Position numbers and translations under genes: made by a program. This document shows positions 12,135 to 23,908 of a stretch of DNA of 64,000 bases, piece by piece. The notes below the pieces were generated by a model that was not told the DNA's origin, ran no database searches, and saw only the letters and a list, made by a program, of their open reading frames with translations. Source of the DNA: Acanthosoma haemorrhoidale (lineage: Eukaryota > Arthropoda > Insecta > Hemiptera > Acanthosomatidae); NCBI GenBank assembly GCA_930367205.1, contig OV884009.1:36713841-36777840 (forward strand). The letters run 5' to 3'. The stretch's first letter is position 1. Each line of letters starts with the position of its first letter.

Positions 12135-12905
12135 TTTTTTTTTTTTTTTTTTTGTGATAAAATTGCAGTTTGTCTCATTGTGTAATACGCAATTGTGTTC
12201 AATGTTCTCATTTATACCATATTTACCAATATTCATTCACTCGCTCTTTCATACAGTATTTAAAAACAACCCGTAGACCTCCCAAATCCACATAGTTGTC
12301 ACCCTCCTCGCATGCGAAAGAGGAAGTGGAGTCTTGAGAAGTCCCCCACGCTCCTCCGTCAGCCTCGTCACTTGATACAAGCCAGTGGAGGCTCACCATG
12401 AGCGCGACAGCCACAGACGCTCAGGACATGATTGGAGAAACTGGCTATTGGCAGGACTCCCACTGTCACGTATTTATCGCAGATCACAAGGCCACTGCCG
12501 CTTTAGTCTCCGAGAAGGATTCTAGAGATGTGTGTTGCAGTGTAATGACTGTGCTAGGGGATTAGGGTGGTTGGATAGGTTTTTATGGCTTCAGTAAATT
12601 TTCAGTAAAGTATGTAGGGTATATTAATACTGCTATGAAGGGATTTGTTGCTGACGTAATCAGGGGCATCAACTATTGTTCTCAGGACTTTTGATTGAAT
12701 AGATTGGATGCGCTTGATGTTCGACTTTTTTGTTGTACCCCATAGCTCTATTCCGTATGTCTGTATGATTGGCTTTTGTATAAGATTGTAGATTAGTAAT
12801 TTATTTTCTATTGAGAGATGGCCAAGTGTTCTGGTAGTGAAGTTTTTGTCGAGATATTTGGAACACACTGCATTATTATAGCTGTGTCTTAATTCGTGCT
12901 CCAAT
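12135..12905 (-). mobile_element. 5'-truncated Jockey copy with poly(A) tail
   Basis: A minus-strand Jockey copy ends in an uninterrupted 19-base A tail, read as T at 12135-12153. This supports insertion by target-primed reverse transcription. It keeps the full-length 3'UTR, including about 160 bases that the copies at 19.6 and 63.2 kb lack. It also keeps about 100 open codons of the ORF2 C-terminus (12602-12904), with HLSIENKLLIYN, YGIELWGT and SKVLRTIV motifs. Upstream of HLSIENK the protein differs from the other copies, so it belongs to a variant subfamily or joins unrelated sequence near 12830-12905. The 3' hairpin is lost (ATGAGACAAACTGC). Confidence 0.85.
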
Positions 12906-15353
12906 CAAATCAACCATCAAATCTCCCCGATTCGACTTCGTGGCGAACAAACCTACCGCCTTTGACTGTCCTTTACGTACCCGTGCAACAAACTCAGAGA
13001 GTTGCCAACTCTTCTAATCTTTAAATCTAGACTTTACCAGTTCCTTATCACCCTTCTTCTGACATTTCATAATTCACCATTATTATTGTTTTATTGATTT
13101 GATTCATTCCTTATTTTAATACATCCTAAGAACTTTCCACTCTCGGTTTCCCCTGGTAATAGCGGTAATAGTAGTAGTATATTTTAATTACTAGTGAGTT
13201 TAAACTATATCCATTTATATTTTTATGTATCGATATGTTACTGGGGTTCAATGTCACCAGATATATACTTATGATCTTTATTATTTATAAGCTAATCCCA
13301 TCAGTATAATTTATGTTACACTTGTTTTTTATTTGACAAGCTCATTTCAGTACCTTTTTGTTATTCTTAGAGAACAATATCCCACAATTTTTTTTTTCCG
13401 TTCAAATGTGATTTATAAACTGATGTGACGGACAATGGATAATGGTGCATTATCCCACTCCCCGCAGGTTGGTCTGTCGATGTTGAGAAAGTGACACGTA
13501 TAAGATTTCGATCAGGCAAATCATTAATTTTAATTGTTGGAATGAGGTTGGGAATTGGTTTTTAGCCACAAGGAAATGTCTCTTTGTTAATGTTTGATTT
13601 TGTTCACCAAGTTAATTAAGATAAATATATATATTCTGTTCTATATAAGGAAATTAAATAGGTAAAAGATTAATAAGAACTGAAAATGATTTTAAAACCT
13701 GAAAATGGAGATGCCTATTTTTCTTAAAAACACTTTTAAGATTTTAATTACGTAATGGTAATGAGTTACTTGTGCTATAGTTTCAATTCTTTTAATGAGT
13801 TGTAAGGGTTTAAATATGAAATATTCATTAACCACCAGTGTATATTTTTACTGTTAATATACCTTAAGAAACTGTACTGTTTTAAATTAGCCTTTTCCCT
13901 TAAAATGGAGGAAACCCCTTAAAATTTTAATGAAAAACAAAAAAGGTCAGGTTTAGAGGTAAAGCCTGAAAATTTGTCAGGAAATCCCTCAGTTGCCAAT
14001 ATGAACAGGGAGGAAGCTATGGACTAGATGTCCCGTTAGATTGCGAAACAGCCTTAGATGATAGTCTTTGGATAGCCCATAAGGGTCGCTTATGAAACCC
14101 ATAAAGGGACGCTGGCTTACCACTTGGCCCTCCCTACTAACCCTGTTAACGGCCCTGTACCCCAATGGCTCTCCCTGCCATTCGTGGACATATATCTCCC
14201 TCATAATTTCGGTTTCCATTCTATCCACCAGTCAAATAGTCCCTGCTGTTAGTTAATTGCAAGTCTCCACGGACAAAACATTATTTCTCCTCTTCTTGTG
14301 ATTCTCACATCAAAAATACTTTTTTGTTATACAATTATACATATATGTAAATCAAGTTTATATTATAGTAAGATAGAGTATCTACTCTATCTGAACACAT
14401 AGCCAAAAAGGGAGGCCTTTCGTCCTCCCTGAGCTTGTACTCTTGGCCACGGAATATAAATTCTAAGTCATGAACAAATAGGGGTAGCACTAGGTAATTT
14501 TTGAATGTCTGTTACGTAACGAAGTAATAAACTATAATATAACAATGACGAATCTAAAAAGAATCGTAACAATTTCCACGAGCATCAATGAACCTAAAAA
14601 GAATGTTTACAAATAGTACTTTCATTACAAATCGTAATCTTTTGTCATATAAGGGTGATATATGCACTAGGATTGTGCTTGTGTATGTACACCTTGTATA
14701 AATGGTGGAGGAAAAGGGTGAAATTTCTAAACATGTTTAATTTCAAGAGCTTGAATATGCAGCCTTCATTGAGGGAAGATCTGCCGAAAGATCGCACAAA
14801 ATGTTTTGACTTGATAAGATTATAGAATGAGAAAACGCATGGATTGTGTGTTATGAAGTCACATCTTTTACTTTTGTAAGAGTGAAAATTTAAGGTCTAA
14901 CCTTAGCATTATCAAATAAAAAAGATTACTTTAGTTTAGTTTTATCCATTGGAACTCACCCAGAAACTATGCAATGAAAAACATATTTTGAAACTACCAG
15001 CCAGGACTTGGTTGGTATAATTGTTAAACTTTTAAGGATAATGAAAATATCTCAAAAAACGTGAGTCAGTGAGTCAAGGGTTCAACTGGTAAGAAAGCAT
15101 ACCACAAGCATAATAAATATGATTTCTCCCGAAAACAGCAGGCGAAACAGGGAGTCAGACGAGCAGATTGACATTGACGGAAATCCAATTCTGATAATAG
15201 TGAAATACTCTTAGTTGTGATAGTTTGACCATTTGTGAAGAATAGGCATGAAAAAACTCCCAAGAAACGAGAAGCTTCGAAATATAGGGCATAGAAGGCT
15301 CATTTCATCATGTCAGTTCATGATTGGAACCAGTCCGAAGAAGATGCAGCCGA
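12906..15353. other. no gene identified; one unexplained ORF
   Basis: A 79-codon minus-strand ORF (13989-14228) sits in a less AT-rich patch. Its product is basic and not recognised, and the plus strand gives equally unconvincing frames. A perfect 6-bp stem hairpin (GGGAGG/CCTCCC) lies at 14410-14429. No other structure was supported. Confidence 0.4.
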
Positions 15354-16064
15354 TAGAAGAGGGTGGTGTATCTTTTGTCAAATACATCTTCAATGGATAA
15401 TTGTGATAAATGACCTCATATATACCACACCATAGAAGAGGGTGGTGTATCTTTTGTCAAATACATCTTCAATGGATAATTGTGATAAATGACCTCATCT
15501 ATACCACACCATAGAAGAGGGTGGTGTATCTTTTGTCAAATACATCTTCAATGGATAATTGTGATAAATGACCTCATCTATACCACACCATAGAAGAGGG
15601 TGGTGTATCTTTTGTCAAATACATCTTCAATGGATAATTGTGATAAATGACCTCATATATACCACACCATAGAAGAGGGTGGTGTACCTTTTGTCAAATA
15701 CATCTTCAATGGATAATTGTGATAAATGACCTCATCTATACCACACCATAGAAGAGGGTGGTGTATCTTTTGTCAAATACATCTTCAATGGATAATTGTG
15801 ATAAATGACCTCATCTATACCACACCATAGAAGAGGGTGGTGTATCTTTTGTCAAATACATCTTCAATGGATAATTGTGATAAATGACCTCATCTATACC
15901 ACACCATAGAAGAGGGTGGTGTATCTTTTGTCAAATACATCTTCAATGGATAATTGTGATAAATGACCTCATCTATACCACAACATAGAAGAGGGTGGTG
16001 TACCTTTTGTCAAATACATCTTCAATGGATAATTGTGATAAATGACCTCATCTATACCACACCA
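15354..16064. repeat. 79-bp minisatellite, nine copies
   Basis: Nine head-to-tail units of 79 bp start at 15354, 15433, 15512, 15591, 15670, 15749, 15828, 15907 and 15986. They are nearly identical. Variation is limited to a few positions: GTATC/GTACC, CATCTAT/CATATAT, and CACACC/CACAAC in unit 8. Each unit holds ATAATTGTGATAAATGACCTC and TATACCACACC, which resemble the minus strand of the Jockey 3'UTR (GTAATTGTGATAAATGTTCTC and CATACCATATT). The array runs directly into further Jockey-like 3'UTR at 16065-16245. The array therefore probably arose by tandem duplication within a Jockey tail. Confidence 0.95.
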
Positions 16065-16245
16065 TTAACTTTCTCACTCATACTATATTTACAATATACA
16101 CGCATAGACTATAGACAGATGTTTCAATGTTTTAAACAAATCCCAGAAATCCCCCCCTCCCAGCTGTCACAACCCTAGCAATAAAGAAGGAAGCAGGGGT
16201 CGGGGAGATCCCCTACGCTTCTCCTGCAGCCCCACACACTGCTAG
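16065..16245 (-). mobile_element. diverged Jockey 3'UTR next to the minisatellite
   Basis: Landmarks of the Jockey 3'UTR in minus orientation follow in order: CTCATACTATATTTACAAT, CCCAGAAATCCCCCCCTCCC, GCTGTCAC, a purine-rich AAAGAAGGAAGC segment and GGGGAGATCCCCTACGCTTCTCC. These correspond to the intact segments at 12200-12360. Similarity is clearly lower than between other copies, so this is an older or different subfamily. It supplies the likely source sequence for the adjacent tandem array. Confidence 0.6.
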
Positions 16246-18526
16246 ACAGTAGGAGTGCAGTTGAGTTGTCAATTCCTAACATCTTATGGTTGAATACAAA
16301 AAGAACCGGCTAAAATATGGAGCGAGTGAGATCTGAACCAGCACAGCACATTCAAATTTTTACAAGTCAATTCATTCCCCGTCATTAAAGGCTATACATT
16401 TAAACAGGTACGTGTCGATCTGTATTCCTCTACCTGTTCAAATTGCACAAAATAGTTAAAAACAACGCCTTTTCGTCATGTTTGTGTTTTCTTTAATTTC
16501 GCTGATCAATGTTTCATTCGTGAACTCAGTCCAGGAGTTTACTTCTGGGTTAGAATAGAACATAAAAAATAATTATTCCTCAATAGTCCTCAATGATGAT
16601 TTACAACGTACGAATGACAAATTTATTTCTGGCAAACAAAAGTAACTGTTACATCATAAAGACAAATGACAAAGTAAAACATAGTGCAAACAAATCTCTA
16701 TAAGAAAGAGAAATGTCTATTGTGAAAGTGAATTTTGTAAATAAAGTCATAGGTAGATCGTTTTTTTTTAGTATATAAACAATATTAAAAAGTCAGTAAA
16801 ATAACCTTAAAATACAACGGTGTTAGCTGAAGTTTGGTGCCATTCTTTAACTTAGCTTTCACAGCATTAGAATTTTATGGGAGCAAACATGAACAAAGAG
16901 TTTTTCGAACCTTTATGATACATACGGCATATTAGTTTAAAACTAAAAATCCATACCGAGCGTAAATAAAACTGTGGAAAGCTTTTTGGATCTGAAACTT
17001 TTATTTAGCAAGAACTTTGCCGTGGAAAAATTTCTTTTATAATGCACACATGAAACTGTTAAGGTGGAACTTATTGAAAAAGTTAAACGGGGTTTCGGAT
17101 CCCAGATTCGAGGAGATGGAGCCGGGGGTTTCCTATCTTAGACCTAGGATGGGGTATATTGCACTTCAAGGGATTATGGAGTATCCCTTTGAGTTCACAG
17201 GTCCCACTAAGAAGCACGTATAAATGAATGAAATTCTAACAAAAAACCTTCTAATTAAAACGAAGATGAAACACACGAGGATTTCATTTAAGGTTTATGA
17301 ATTTAATAAAGGTTTTTGTGGAATTAAATTTAGCAAGAGAGATTAATTAAAAATAGATTAAATTTAGAGTTAGGCAAAAAAAATAGACATAACTCATTTG
17401 ATGATTGATAAAATTTATCAACTACTTTGATTCGACTAGGTTCATCCTATTTACTCAGTAAAGCAGTCGCATAAACGCTGAGAGTAGAAATAACTATCGT
17501 GGGGTTAATAATCCCGATTTTTGCGGGCTTTTTTCGAAACCAGATATCCTTTTATTTTCAACCCCTTAACCGTTTGACTGCCTTCTCTTCTAGGCATAGT
17601 TCTACTTAGTTAGTTCTGGTTAATGACTTAAAGGTTTACATGAGCATCTTAATTGATGACGACAAAAAAAGTACTGCTAACATTATGAATCATGGTTAAT
17701 CGACGTTTGGATTAATGATATATAATTTGTTTTTACTTTTTCTAAACCATAATTACAAGCAATCGTTAAAACTATCATTTCGTGTCAGCCACTTTAAATA
17801 AACCTTTGTCGATGAAGAAGCATAATATTTTGCATGAAAGGTCCATATGATGTTTTGATTAAGCGAAAAAGAAACGGATTTACAAGAATAATAATTAAAT
17901 AGCGCTATGAATGATTAATAACTTACTTGATTATCAAAAATAAAGATTTTAATATCTTTTGGAGTAGTCTTGATTAATAATATATATTGCTTAATGGAAC
18001 TAAAAAGACTTTATATCATTGAAACTGACATAATTGTGCTCAGAACTTGTGAACAAAACCCTCGATTGTGTAATACATCACACATGACTAGTTTTTTTAT
18101 TTCTCTTTTAGAAGAACACTAACCTCGCAAGATGGGCCTTCGTAAAGTCAATCACTATTTTCTTCTTACCTGAAATTAAATTGAAACATTACTATATATT
18201 TTAAAACCTCAATACAAATTTCTTACAAAAACTGCTGTTAAGGTAAATATTTTCACTAATCATAATAATGATTGTAGTCTGTTCCTGGAAAACCTAAATT
18301 GAACATTTATAATAAATATTATAATAAACAATCCTTATAAAAAAATTATTAATAACCTTGGATGTATACGATCGACCTTCTTGAAGAAATTATTTGGAAT
18401 TCGACAAATATTTTTTAAAAAAATGAGACATGTTGCTGTTACCTCCACACCTTTTTTTTAAAATTTAAATATCATATGAGATTTATTTACAATGTCAAAT
18501 ATATCTTTCTCGGTTTGATTTTATTC
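16246..18526. other. no gene seen; isolated B-box-like site
   Basis: GGTTCAGATCTCAC on the minus strand (16326-16339) matches a tRNA-gene B box and T loop, but no A box is found upstream, so a SINE relic is only a possibility. The 68-codon ORF at 17017-17223 sits in a slightly GC-richer patch and is not recognised. The remainder is AT-rich. Confidence 0.4.
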
Positions 18527-18673
18527 CATGTGGATTTGGGAGGTCTCTGGGCGGTTTGTAAATACTGTATGAATGAGCGGGTGAATGAAAATTGTAAATA
18601 TGGTATTAATGAGAATATTTATCTCAATTACTTATTGCCTAATAAGGCAGATTGTAATTTTAGTACAATAAAG
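18527..18673 (+). mobile_element. Jockey 3' tail fragment with intact hairpin
   Basis: The fragment begins at the CATGTGGATTTGGGAGGTC segment of the 3'UTR and ends at ACAATAAAG. It preserves a clean terminal hairpin (TGCCTAATAAGGCA, 5-bp stem and 4-base loop), immediately followed by a second possible stem (ATTGT...ACAAT) that spans the poly(A)-signal region. It is a 5'-truncated insertion of about 150 bases. Confidence 0.85.
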
Positions 18674-19512
18674 AAGTTTCTATATAGATTTTATCACTTT
18701 TATGACCGCTATCAAACCATATATACAATTGCCACGTATCCAAATGAAAGTAGAGCCTCTCCCTTCCGGCTTGGGAATTATTCCAAGTGTTACTGTATAT
18801 CAAATATCTATAAATAATAATGGCGTGTGGATGGCATTGGAAGATCACGAACTTCAAAACCAATTCCAAGCCACTCTAATTGAAGAGGAAATGCCTATTA
18901 TGCATTCAATCAAGCTAGCCAAGCACTAAATCAAAAATTTTCATATCAAGTGATAAGATTAAAGTTGCCTATCAGTAGATAAAACTGTTTTCCACATCGC
19001 AGGGGATGTTGATGAGGTGTCACGGTTCCCCATAAATTGCCCACGTCTATGCCGACGGGCAAGTATGAAACCAGTCCACACAATCCACTCAATTGGACCA
19101 CTACAAAGCCCGGAGAAAGAGCTTTTACTTTCGAAAAGGTATGAACTAAACTGCATTTTTTAAGTATATATAAACAAAATAAGGCCATATAAAGTGAAAG
19201 AATAAAGCAGAAATATGTCAGATTTCGGGTCGGAATCTCCCACACAGTTTCTTGAAAAATTAATAAATAATTGGGAAATAAACTTTTCTTTTTTTAAAGT
19301 ACTTATTTTTCCCCCTTAAAACCAACTCGCTCGTTAAAAATTCCCTTTTCAAGAAAAAAAGGAAATCTACTCAGATCGTTGACGCTGTCAAATTTACTTT
19401 TGTTATTATATCTTTAAAATTATTTCCACATTACATTCTCTAGTGTTTTCTGGTTGACCGCAGAAGAGGCATTGGAACATTTAACGTTAAATCGTTAGCT
19501 GTTACAATAACG
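18674..19512. other. no gene identified
   Basis: Overlapping short ORFs occur on both strands (up to 113 codons, 18476-18817, beginning in the Jockey tail), but none shows a known motif. The stretch 18950-19140 is less AT-rich and may be a relic that cannot be classified. Confidence 0.4.
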
Positions 19513-19727
19513 ATACAATCTTTATTGTGCAATAATTACAATCTGCCTTTTATAAGGCGATAATAATACAGATAAATGATCTCATTCATACCATATTTAC
19601 AGTCATCATTCACTCGCTCATTCATACAATAGGTGATGATTGGAGAAACTGGCCATTGCCAGGACTCCCACTGTCACGCGATTATAGCAGGTCACGAGGC
19701 CACTGCCGTTTGAGTCTCCGAGGAGGA

Positions 19728-20831
19728 TTAGCGATGAATGGCGCAGTGCAAAGACTGTGCTACAGGATTAGGGTGGTTGGAAAAGCTACTGTGGAATTTC
19801 ATAAAATTGGAAGGGACGAGTTCTAGAATGTAGGGTATATTAAGGTCGTTATGAAGGGTTTTGTTGCTGACATAATAAGGGGCATTTACTATTGTTCTCA
19901 GGACTTTGGATTGAAAGGATTGGATACGCTTGATGTTCGACTTTTTTGCTGTCCCCCATAGCTCTATTCCGTATGTGCAGATTGGTTTAAGTATAACATT
20001 GTAGATTAGTAGTTTATTTTCTATTGAGAGATAGGATGTCCTTTGAAGTAGTCTGTACAGTTGTCCAAAGCGTCTGTTTAGTTCTTGTCTTTTTAGTACT
20101 GTCTCGGATACAGGGAGAGGAATAGAATTAAAATAAACTAGTGGACAAGTCTTGCGACAAAGGGTGAAGGTAATGTGGGAGCATTTTGCGTCATTAACTT
20201 TGATCCGCCATTGATTGCACCAATACTCGATCTCATCAAGGTGTTTTTGAAGGTTATGGGATGGTATGTCGGGGTCTGGGTGGGATGACAAGACTGCAGT
20301 GTCATTTGCAAATGTGGCCAAGAAGGTATTGGGAGTAGAGAGGACATCAGCGGTGTATAGGTTATAGAGGATGGGGCCCAGGACACTGCCCTGTGGAACT
20401 CCTGCATTTATGGGATAGTAGTTAGGGTATTCTAAACCACAGCGGACTTGGAAGAAGCGGTTTGAAAGGTAGGACTGTAGGATTAGGATAAGGGTCTGTG
20501 GTAAATGTCTTTTGAGCTTGTAGAGCAAACCTGCGTGCCAAACCCTGTCAAAAGCTTGAGCTATATCAAGAAAGGCAGCAGTGCAATACTTTTTGGTCTC
20601 AAGGGCTGAGGAGATGTGATCAACAACGCGAAGGCCTTGTTGAGCAGTGGAATGTCGTTGGCGGAAACCAAAGTGGTGTGTGGGAAAAAGGTTTTTAGAT
20701 TCAACAATTGGAAGTTGACGTTTTAGTAGGAGTTTCTCAAATATTTTTGAGAGTATAGGGAGTAGGCTAATTAATTGGACGATAAGATGAGGTGTCATTG
20801 GGTGGTTTACCGGGTTTGGCGAATAGGACAA
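19728..20831 (-). pseudogene. Jockey reverse transcriptase, open but catalytically damaged
   Basis: A 367-codon ORF encodes most of the RT domain of Jockey ORF2, which would copy the element's RNA into DNA at the target site. Known RT blocks are visible in order: HHFGFRQRHST, FLDIAQAFDRVWH (motif A, catalytic Asp), GVPQGSVLGP (motif B) and TFANDTAVLS. The last is motif C, normally FADD; the first Asp codon is AAT (20304-20306) instead of GAT, so catalysis should be lost. Further on, exactly 54 bases (18 codons) are missing at about 20097 between the SETV and LKRQEL segments, in frame. The missing part corresponds to 40055-40108 of the plus-strand copy. The C-terminus (SIENKLLIYN, YGIELWGTAKKS, NAPYYVSNKT) is well preserved. 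The first methionine is internal to the domain, so it is not a true start. Confidence 0.9.
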
Positions 20832-21378
20832 TAATGGAATGTTTCCAGAGGAGAGGAAAGTGCGTCGTTCGGATACCCCAATTATATATGTAGGTTAGGA
20901 AGATTATGGCTTTAGGAGGAATTTGTTTGAGGATTTGAGGAGTTAGGAGATCATATCCAGGGGATTTTCTGTAATTTAAGTTTTTCAGAATGTATTTGAC
21001 CTCAGAGGGATTAACGGCTTTTGGTGGAAGAGAGAGAGGAATAGGTGAAGTGAGGAAATCTTCCACAGTTGTGCTGTGAGTATGGCTTTGATGAGAAAGG
21101 TGAGATGTGAACGTATGGGTAAGATGCAAAGCAAATTCCTCCGACCTATCCCCATCCGAGGCTGCTCAGGACCAATCATCACGACGGAGTGGATGTGAAA
21201 CAGGTTGATACTTTAGGATTTTTTTGGTTACATTCCACAAGGAGTTATCCCTGGTAGACAGAGAGGAGAGGTAGGAATTAAAAGAATCAGAACGGAAGGA
21301 TGCCAATCGCCGCTTTACCAATCGGCAGTACTGATTGTACGAGCGGCGATCAGCAGGATGCCGGGATCTTTGCCACAC
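20767..21378 (-). pseudogene. Jockey ORF2 linker and RT N-terminus
   Basis: Two open stretches (20767-21129 and 21166-21378) in different frames continue ORF2 upstream of the RT core. They carry RSYNQYCRLVKRRLASFR, a basic linker typical of Jockey elements, NVTKKILKYQ, SPGYDLLTPQILKQIP (RT block 1 region) and KPGKPPNDTSSYRP (the KPGK..... SYRPI signature). A frameshift near 21150 separates them from each other and another near 20800 from the RT core. Conservation of the peptide across the breaks shows that the mutations are recent. Confidence 0.88.
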
Positions 21379-21433
21379 TGTTCTAGAGCGGCGTTTGGAT
21401 TTGATTAGATCTTTGAGATGCTGAGGTAAACAA

Positions 21434-21870
21434 TTATGATTGTGGATTCTTGGGTGACGATGCCTCCCAAGCCGACCCCTGGATCAGAGTAGTGAAGGAA
21501 TGCACTGCATCATCTAGGTCTTGGGATGTGTTCAGAGGCACTTTGAGGTCTACAGAGTCTGTAAGAATCTGGCGGAAGTGGTCCCAGTCAACTGGGCCCC
21601 TAATGAATGAAGGAGGAGGCAGTTTGTGAATTGGATTTAGGGAAATGGTTAATAATAAGGGGCTATGGTCGGAGGAGAGGTCATCGAGGCACTTGAGTGA
21701 ATAGTTTAGTGTTCCTAAACTATTGTAGAAGAAAAAGTCCAGGAGATCAGGATTTCGGTTGGGATCTGATGGCCAATAGGTGGCTGTGTCAGGAGAGATA
21801 GTGGAGCAATGTTTCCGTGTGAGTGCAGACAGCAAAGCACGCCATCGTGTATTTGTGGATCTTGAGCCCC
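21434..21870 (-). pseudogene. Jockey endonuclease C-terminal half
   Basis: The C-terminal half of the apurinic-like endonuclease that nicks the genomic target for target-primed reverse transcription. Visible motifs are SRSTN near the truncation, TYWPSDPNRNPDLLDFF (family: YWPTD.NR.PDLLDFF) and DLSSDHSPLLLTI, which holds the conserved S-D-H catalytic triad end. The open frame 21434-21835 has 133 codons and ends at a premature stop after the SSPKNPQS segment. The N-terminal metal-binding half is missing from this copy. Confidence 0.88.
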
Positions 21871-21880
21871 AGTCAGCTGT

Positions 21881-23316
21881 GACAAGCTAATGTAAAACAT
21901 TCCGTTGACGGATTGTATAATTTTCATGACTATCGCACAACATACAGACACACAACGTGTCCTCTTTACTGAACAACTTCTTTTTGACTCGTAAGCAGTC
22001 TCAAGTCACAACTCAGAATTGGTTGTTATTCAATATTTAAGGCCTCATCGAGGGGCCATGCTAAATTTCAATGCTATTTCTAAAGCAAGAGGTTTTATAA
22101 TACTCCTTTCACTTCAATTTGCTTGCACTGTAGTAATAATTGTGAGCCAGGATCTTATTCCTTAGATACAAGCACAATTAATATTCATGTTATCGAAATG
22201 AACGGGAACAGTGATAATGATACTGAGATTATATTTCGTATAGATGTAAGTATTAGGTTAAAAAAACAAGGAGTAATGTTGATATTTACTGATCGTGGTA
22301 TGCGTTCACATATGCGTTATAATTATTAGCCAAACATATTGACTTCGTTCGTATCCTGGCACTATAAATATCTTTTTTTATTTACCTGAGGATAAAGAAA
22401 CAAGTCGACAAGTGACAATCACAACATAGAACGAGAGTGATAGTCTGAATGTGACACTGGAATTTATTTCTTCTAGTCGGAATGATAAAAGACTAGGGGC
22501 CTCCCTTGAGGCTCCATGGTACCACCTGGAAGCCCACCGGAAGCTCTCAGATAAAACGACAAAACTCCTTGATTTACTGACTTGAGGGGAATTAACTCGA
22601 AAGAAATGCAAACTACTTCCTGAGGCGAGGTGTTTCTTGCCTTAATTTTGTTCAGCATCGTTGCCAAGGCCCGTCTACCGACTTTTTGTCGTAAGGAATT
22701 AGCCTGAACCGAGGACTCTCTCCCTCATCAGAGGGTATTGATTAAGAATGAATCGTTTCTGCCATAGTGGTTGACCACGTTGACTTATGACTAATTTTAT
22801 ACCGCAGCTCGTCAAGTAGTACAAGCCACACACCTGGTCTCACTGCTAACCTTTCATCAAACATCTGAGTAAGATGTGAGTTAATGTTTGTGTTTTTAAA
22901 ACACAAAAGTGGGCAACTGAGTACTACCTGTTCACCCAATTTGCATTCCGAGATGATTTCCCTAGTCTCTAGTCTCGTGGTCGAGCATGAGTTTAGGCTT
23001 TAGGTGGCCTCACGGGTGTTTTCACTATTAAAAGGTATACATTAACTTTATGAACGGTCGCCTCAATTTCGTGGATCTCATCCACGACCACGCACCATCA
23101 ACGCAACGTCTGCCTTGAACTGAAAAAACAGCTCTCCTTTAATTGCTATTGTACTTCCAGTTTAACTGCTTTGGTCAGCTAAACCTAGCACAACATTTAA
23201 TAAGGTTTAAGCCTATGAGCTAGAATATTATATCAATTTTTTTTCAGCTTTAATTTTTTTTTTTTTCATATCCCCTAGTTACAAAATTAGTATATGTCAC
23301 AAAATTTAGATTCTAC
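21881..23316. other. no gene identified
   Basis: The interval 22380-23120 is less AT-rich, with minus-strand ORFs of 64-77 codons (22378-22667, 22742-22939), but none resembles a known family and no splice structure is convincing. No match to other repeats in the window was noticed. Confidence 0.4.
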
Positions 23317-23908
23317 AAGTCGAACATTAAGCGCATCCAATCCTTTCAATCAAAAGTTCTGAGAACAATAGTAAATGCCCCTTATTACGTCAGCAATAAA
23401 ACCCTTCACAATGATCTGAATATACCCTATATTCTTGAACTCATCCCTTCCAAGTTCATAAAATTCCATATTAACCTATCCAACCACCCTAATTCCCTAG
23501 CACAGTCATTGCACTGCACCACTCATCCATATAATCCTCCTCGGAGATTAAAACGGGAGTGGCCTCGTGACCTGCTATAATTAAGTGCTAGTGGGAGTCC
23601 TGGCAATGGCCAGTTTCTCTAATCATGTCCTGAGCATCTGTGGCTCTTGCGCTCTTGGTCAGCTTCCGCTGGCTCTTATCCAGTGACGCGGCTGACTTAG
23701 GAGCGTGGGGGACTTCCCAAAACTCCGCTTCCTCTTTGGCACGCAAGGAGGTGACAACAATGTGGACTCGGGGGGCCTCTGGGCTGTTTGTAAATATTGT
23801 ATGAATGAGCGAGTGAATGATGAATTGAAAATATGGTATGAATGATAACATTTATCTCAATTACTTATTGCCTAATAAAAAGGTAATTATAGGATAAAAT
23901 TTTTTTTT
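23317..23908 (+). mobile_element. 5'-truncated Jockey copy
   Basis: This starts abruptly in ORF2 at the AAGTCGAACATTAAGCGCATC segment, which encodes the KSNIKRIQSF motif. It retains the C-terminal coding region and the complete 3'UTR, including the CACTGGCTCTTATCCAGTGACG-type segments. The coding frame is nearly intact over KVLRTIVNAPYYVSNKT. The terminal hairpin is degenerate (TTGCCTAATAAAAAGG), and the end merges into an AT-rich run. Confidence 0.88.

Larger units (their letters stand above)
19513..21880 (-). mobile_element. long Jockey-clade copy, minus strand
   Basis: This is one of the two most complete Jockey copies. On the minus strand it starts inside the endonuclease domain at a DWGSRS segment (21870) and continues through the endonuclease end, linker, reverse transcriptase and ORF2 C-terminus to the 3' end at about 19513. 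The endonuclease N-terminal half, ORF1 and the 5'UTR are missing, which is typical 5' truncation. The 3'UTR lacks about 160 bases between CATACAATA and GGTGATGATTGG, a deletion shared with the copy at 63.1 kb. The terminal hairpin is the longer GCCTT/AAGGC type, with one end mismatch. Its sequence closely matches the plus-strand copy at 38.3-40.8 kb in the opposite orientation. Confidence 0.93.

Noticed and set aside
13989..14228. 79-codon minus-strand ORF as a gene
   Set aside because: No domain, no splice evidence and no clear codon bias. It is kept only as a note in the surrounding interval.
15354..16064. Regular repeat array as a possible CRISPR
   Set aside because: Units are contiguous 79-bp copies without variable spacers, and the context is animal retrotransposon DNA. 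It is a minisatellite.
21715..21951. 78-codon minus-strand ORF as a separate gene
   Set aside because: It is a shifted frame of the Jockey endonuclease running past the 5' truncation point.
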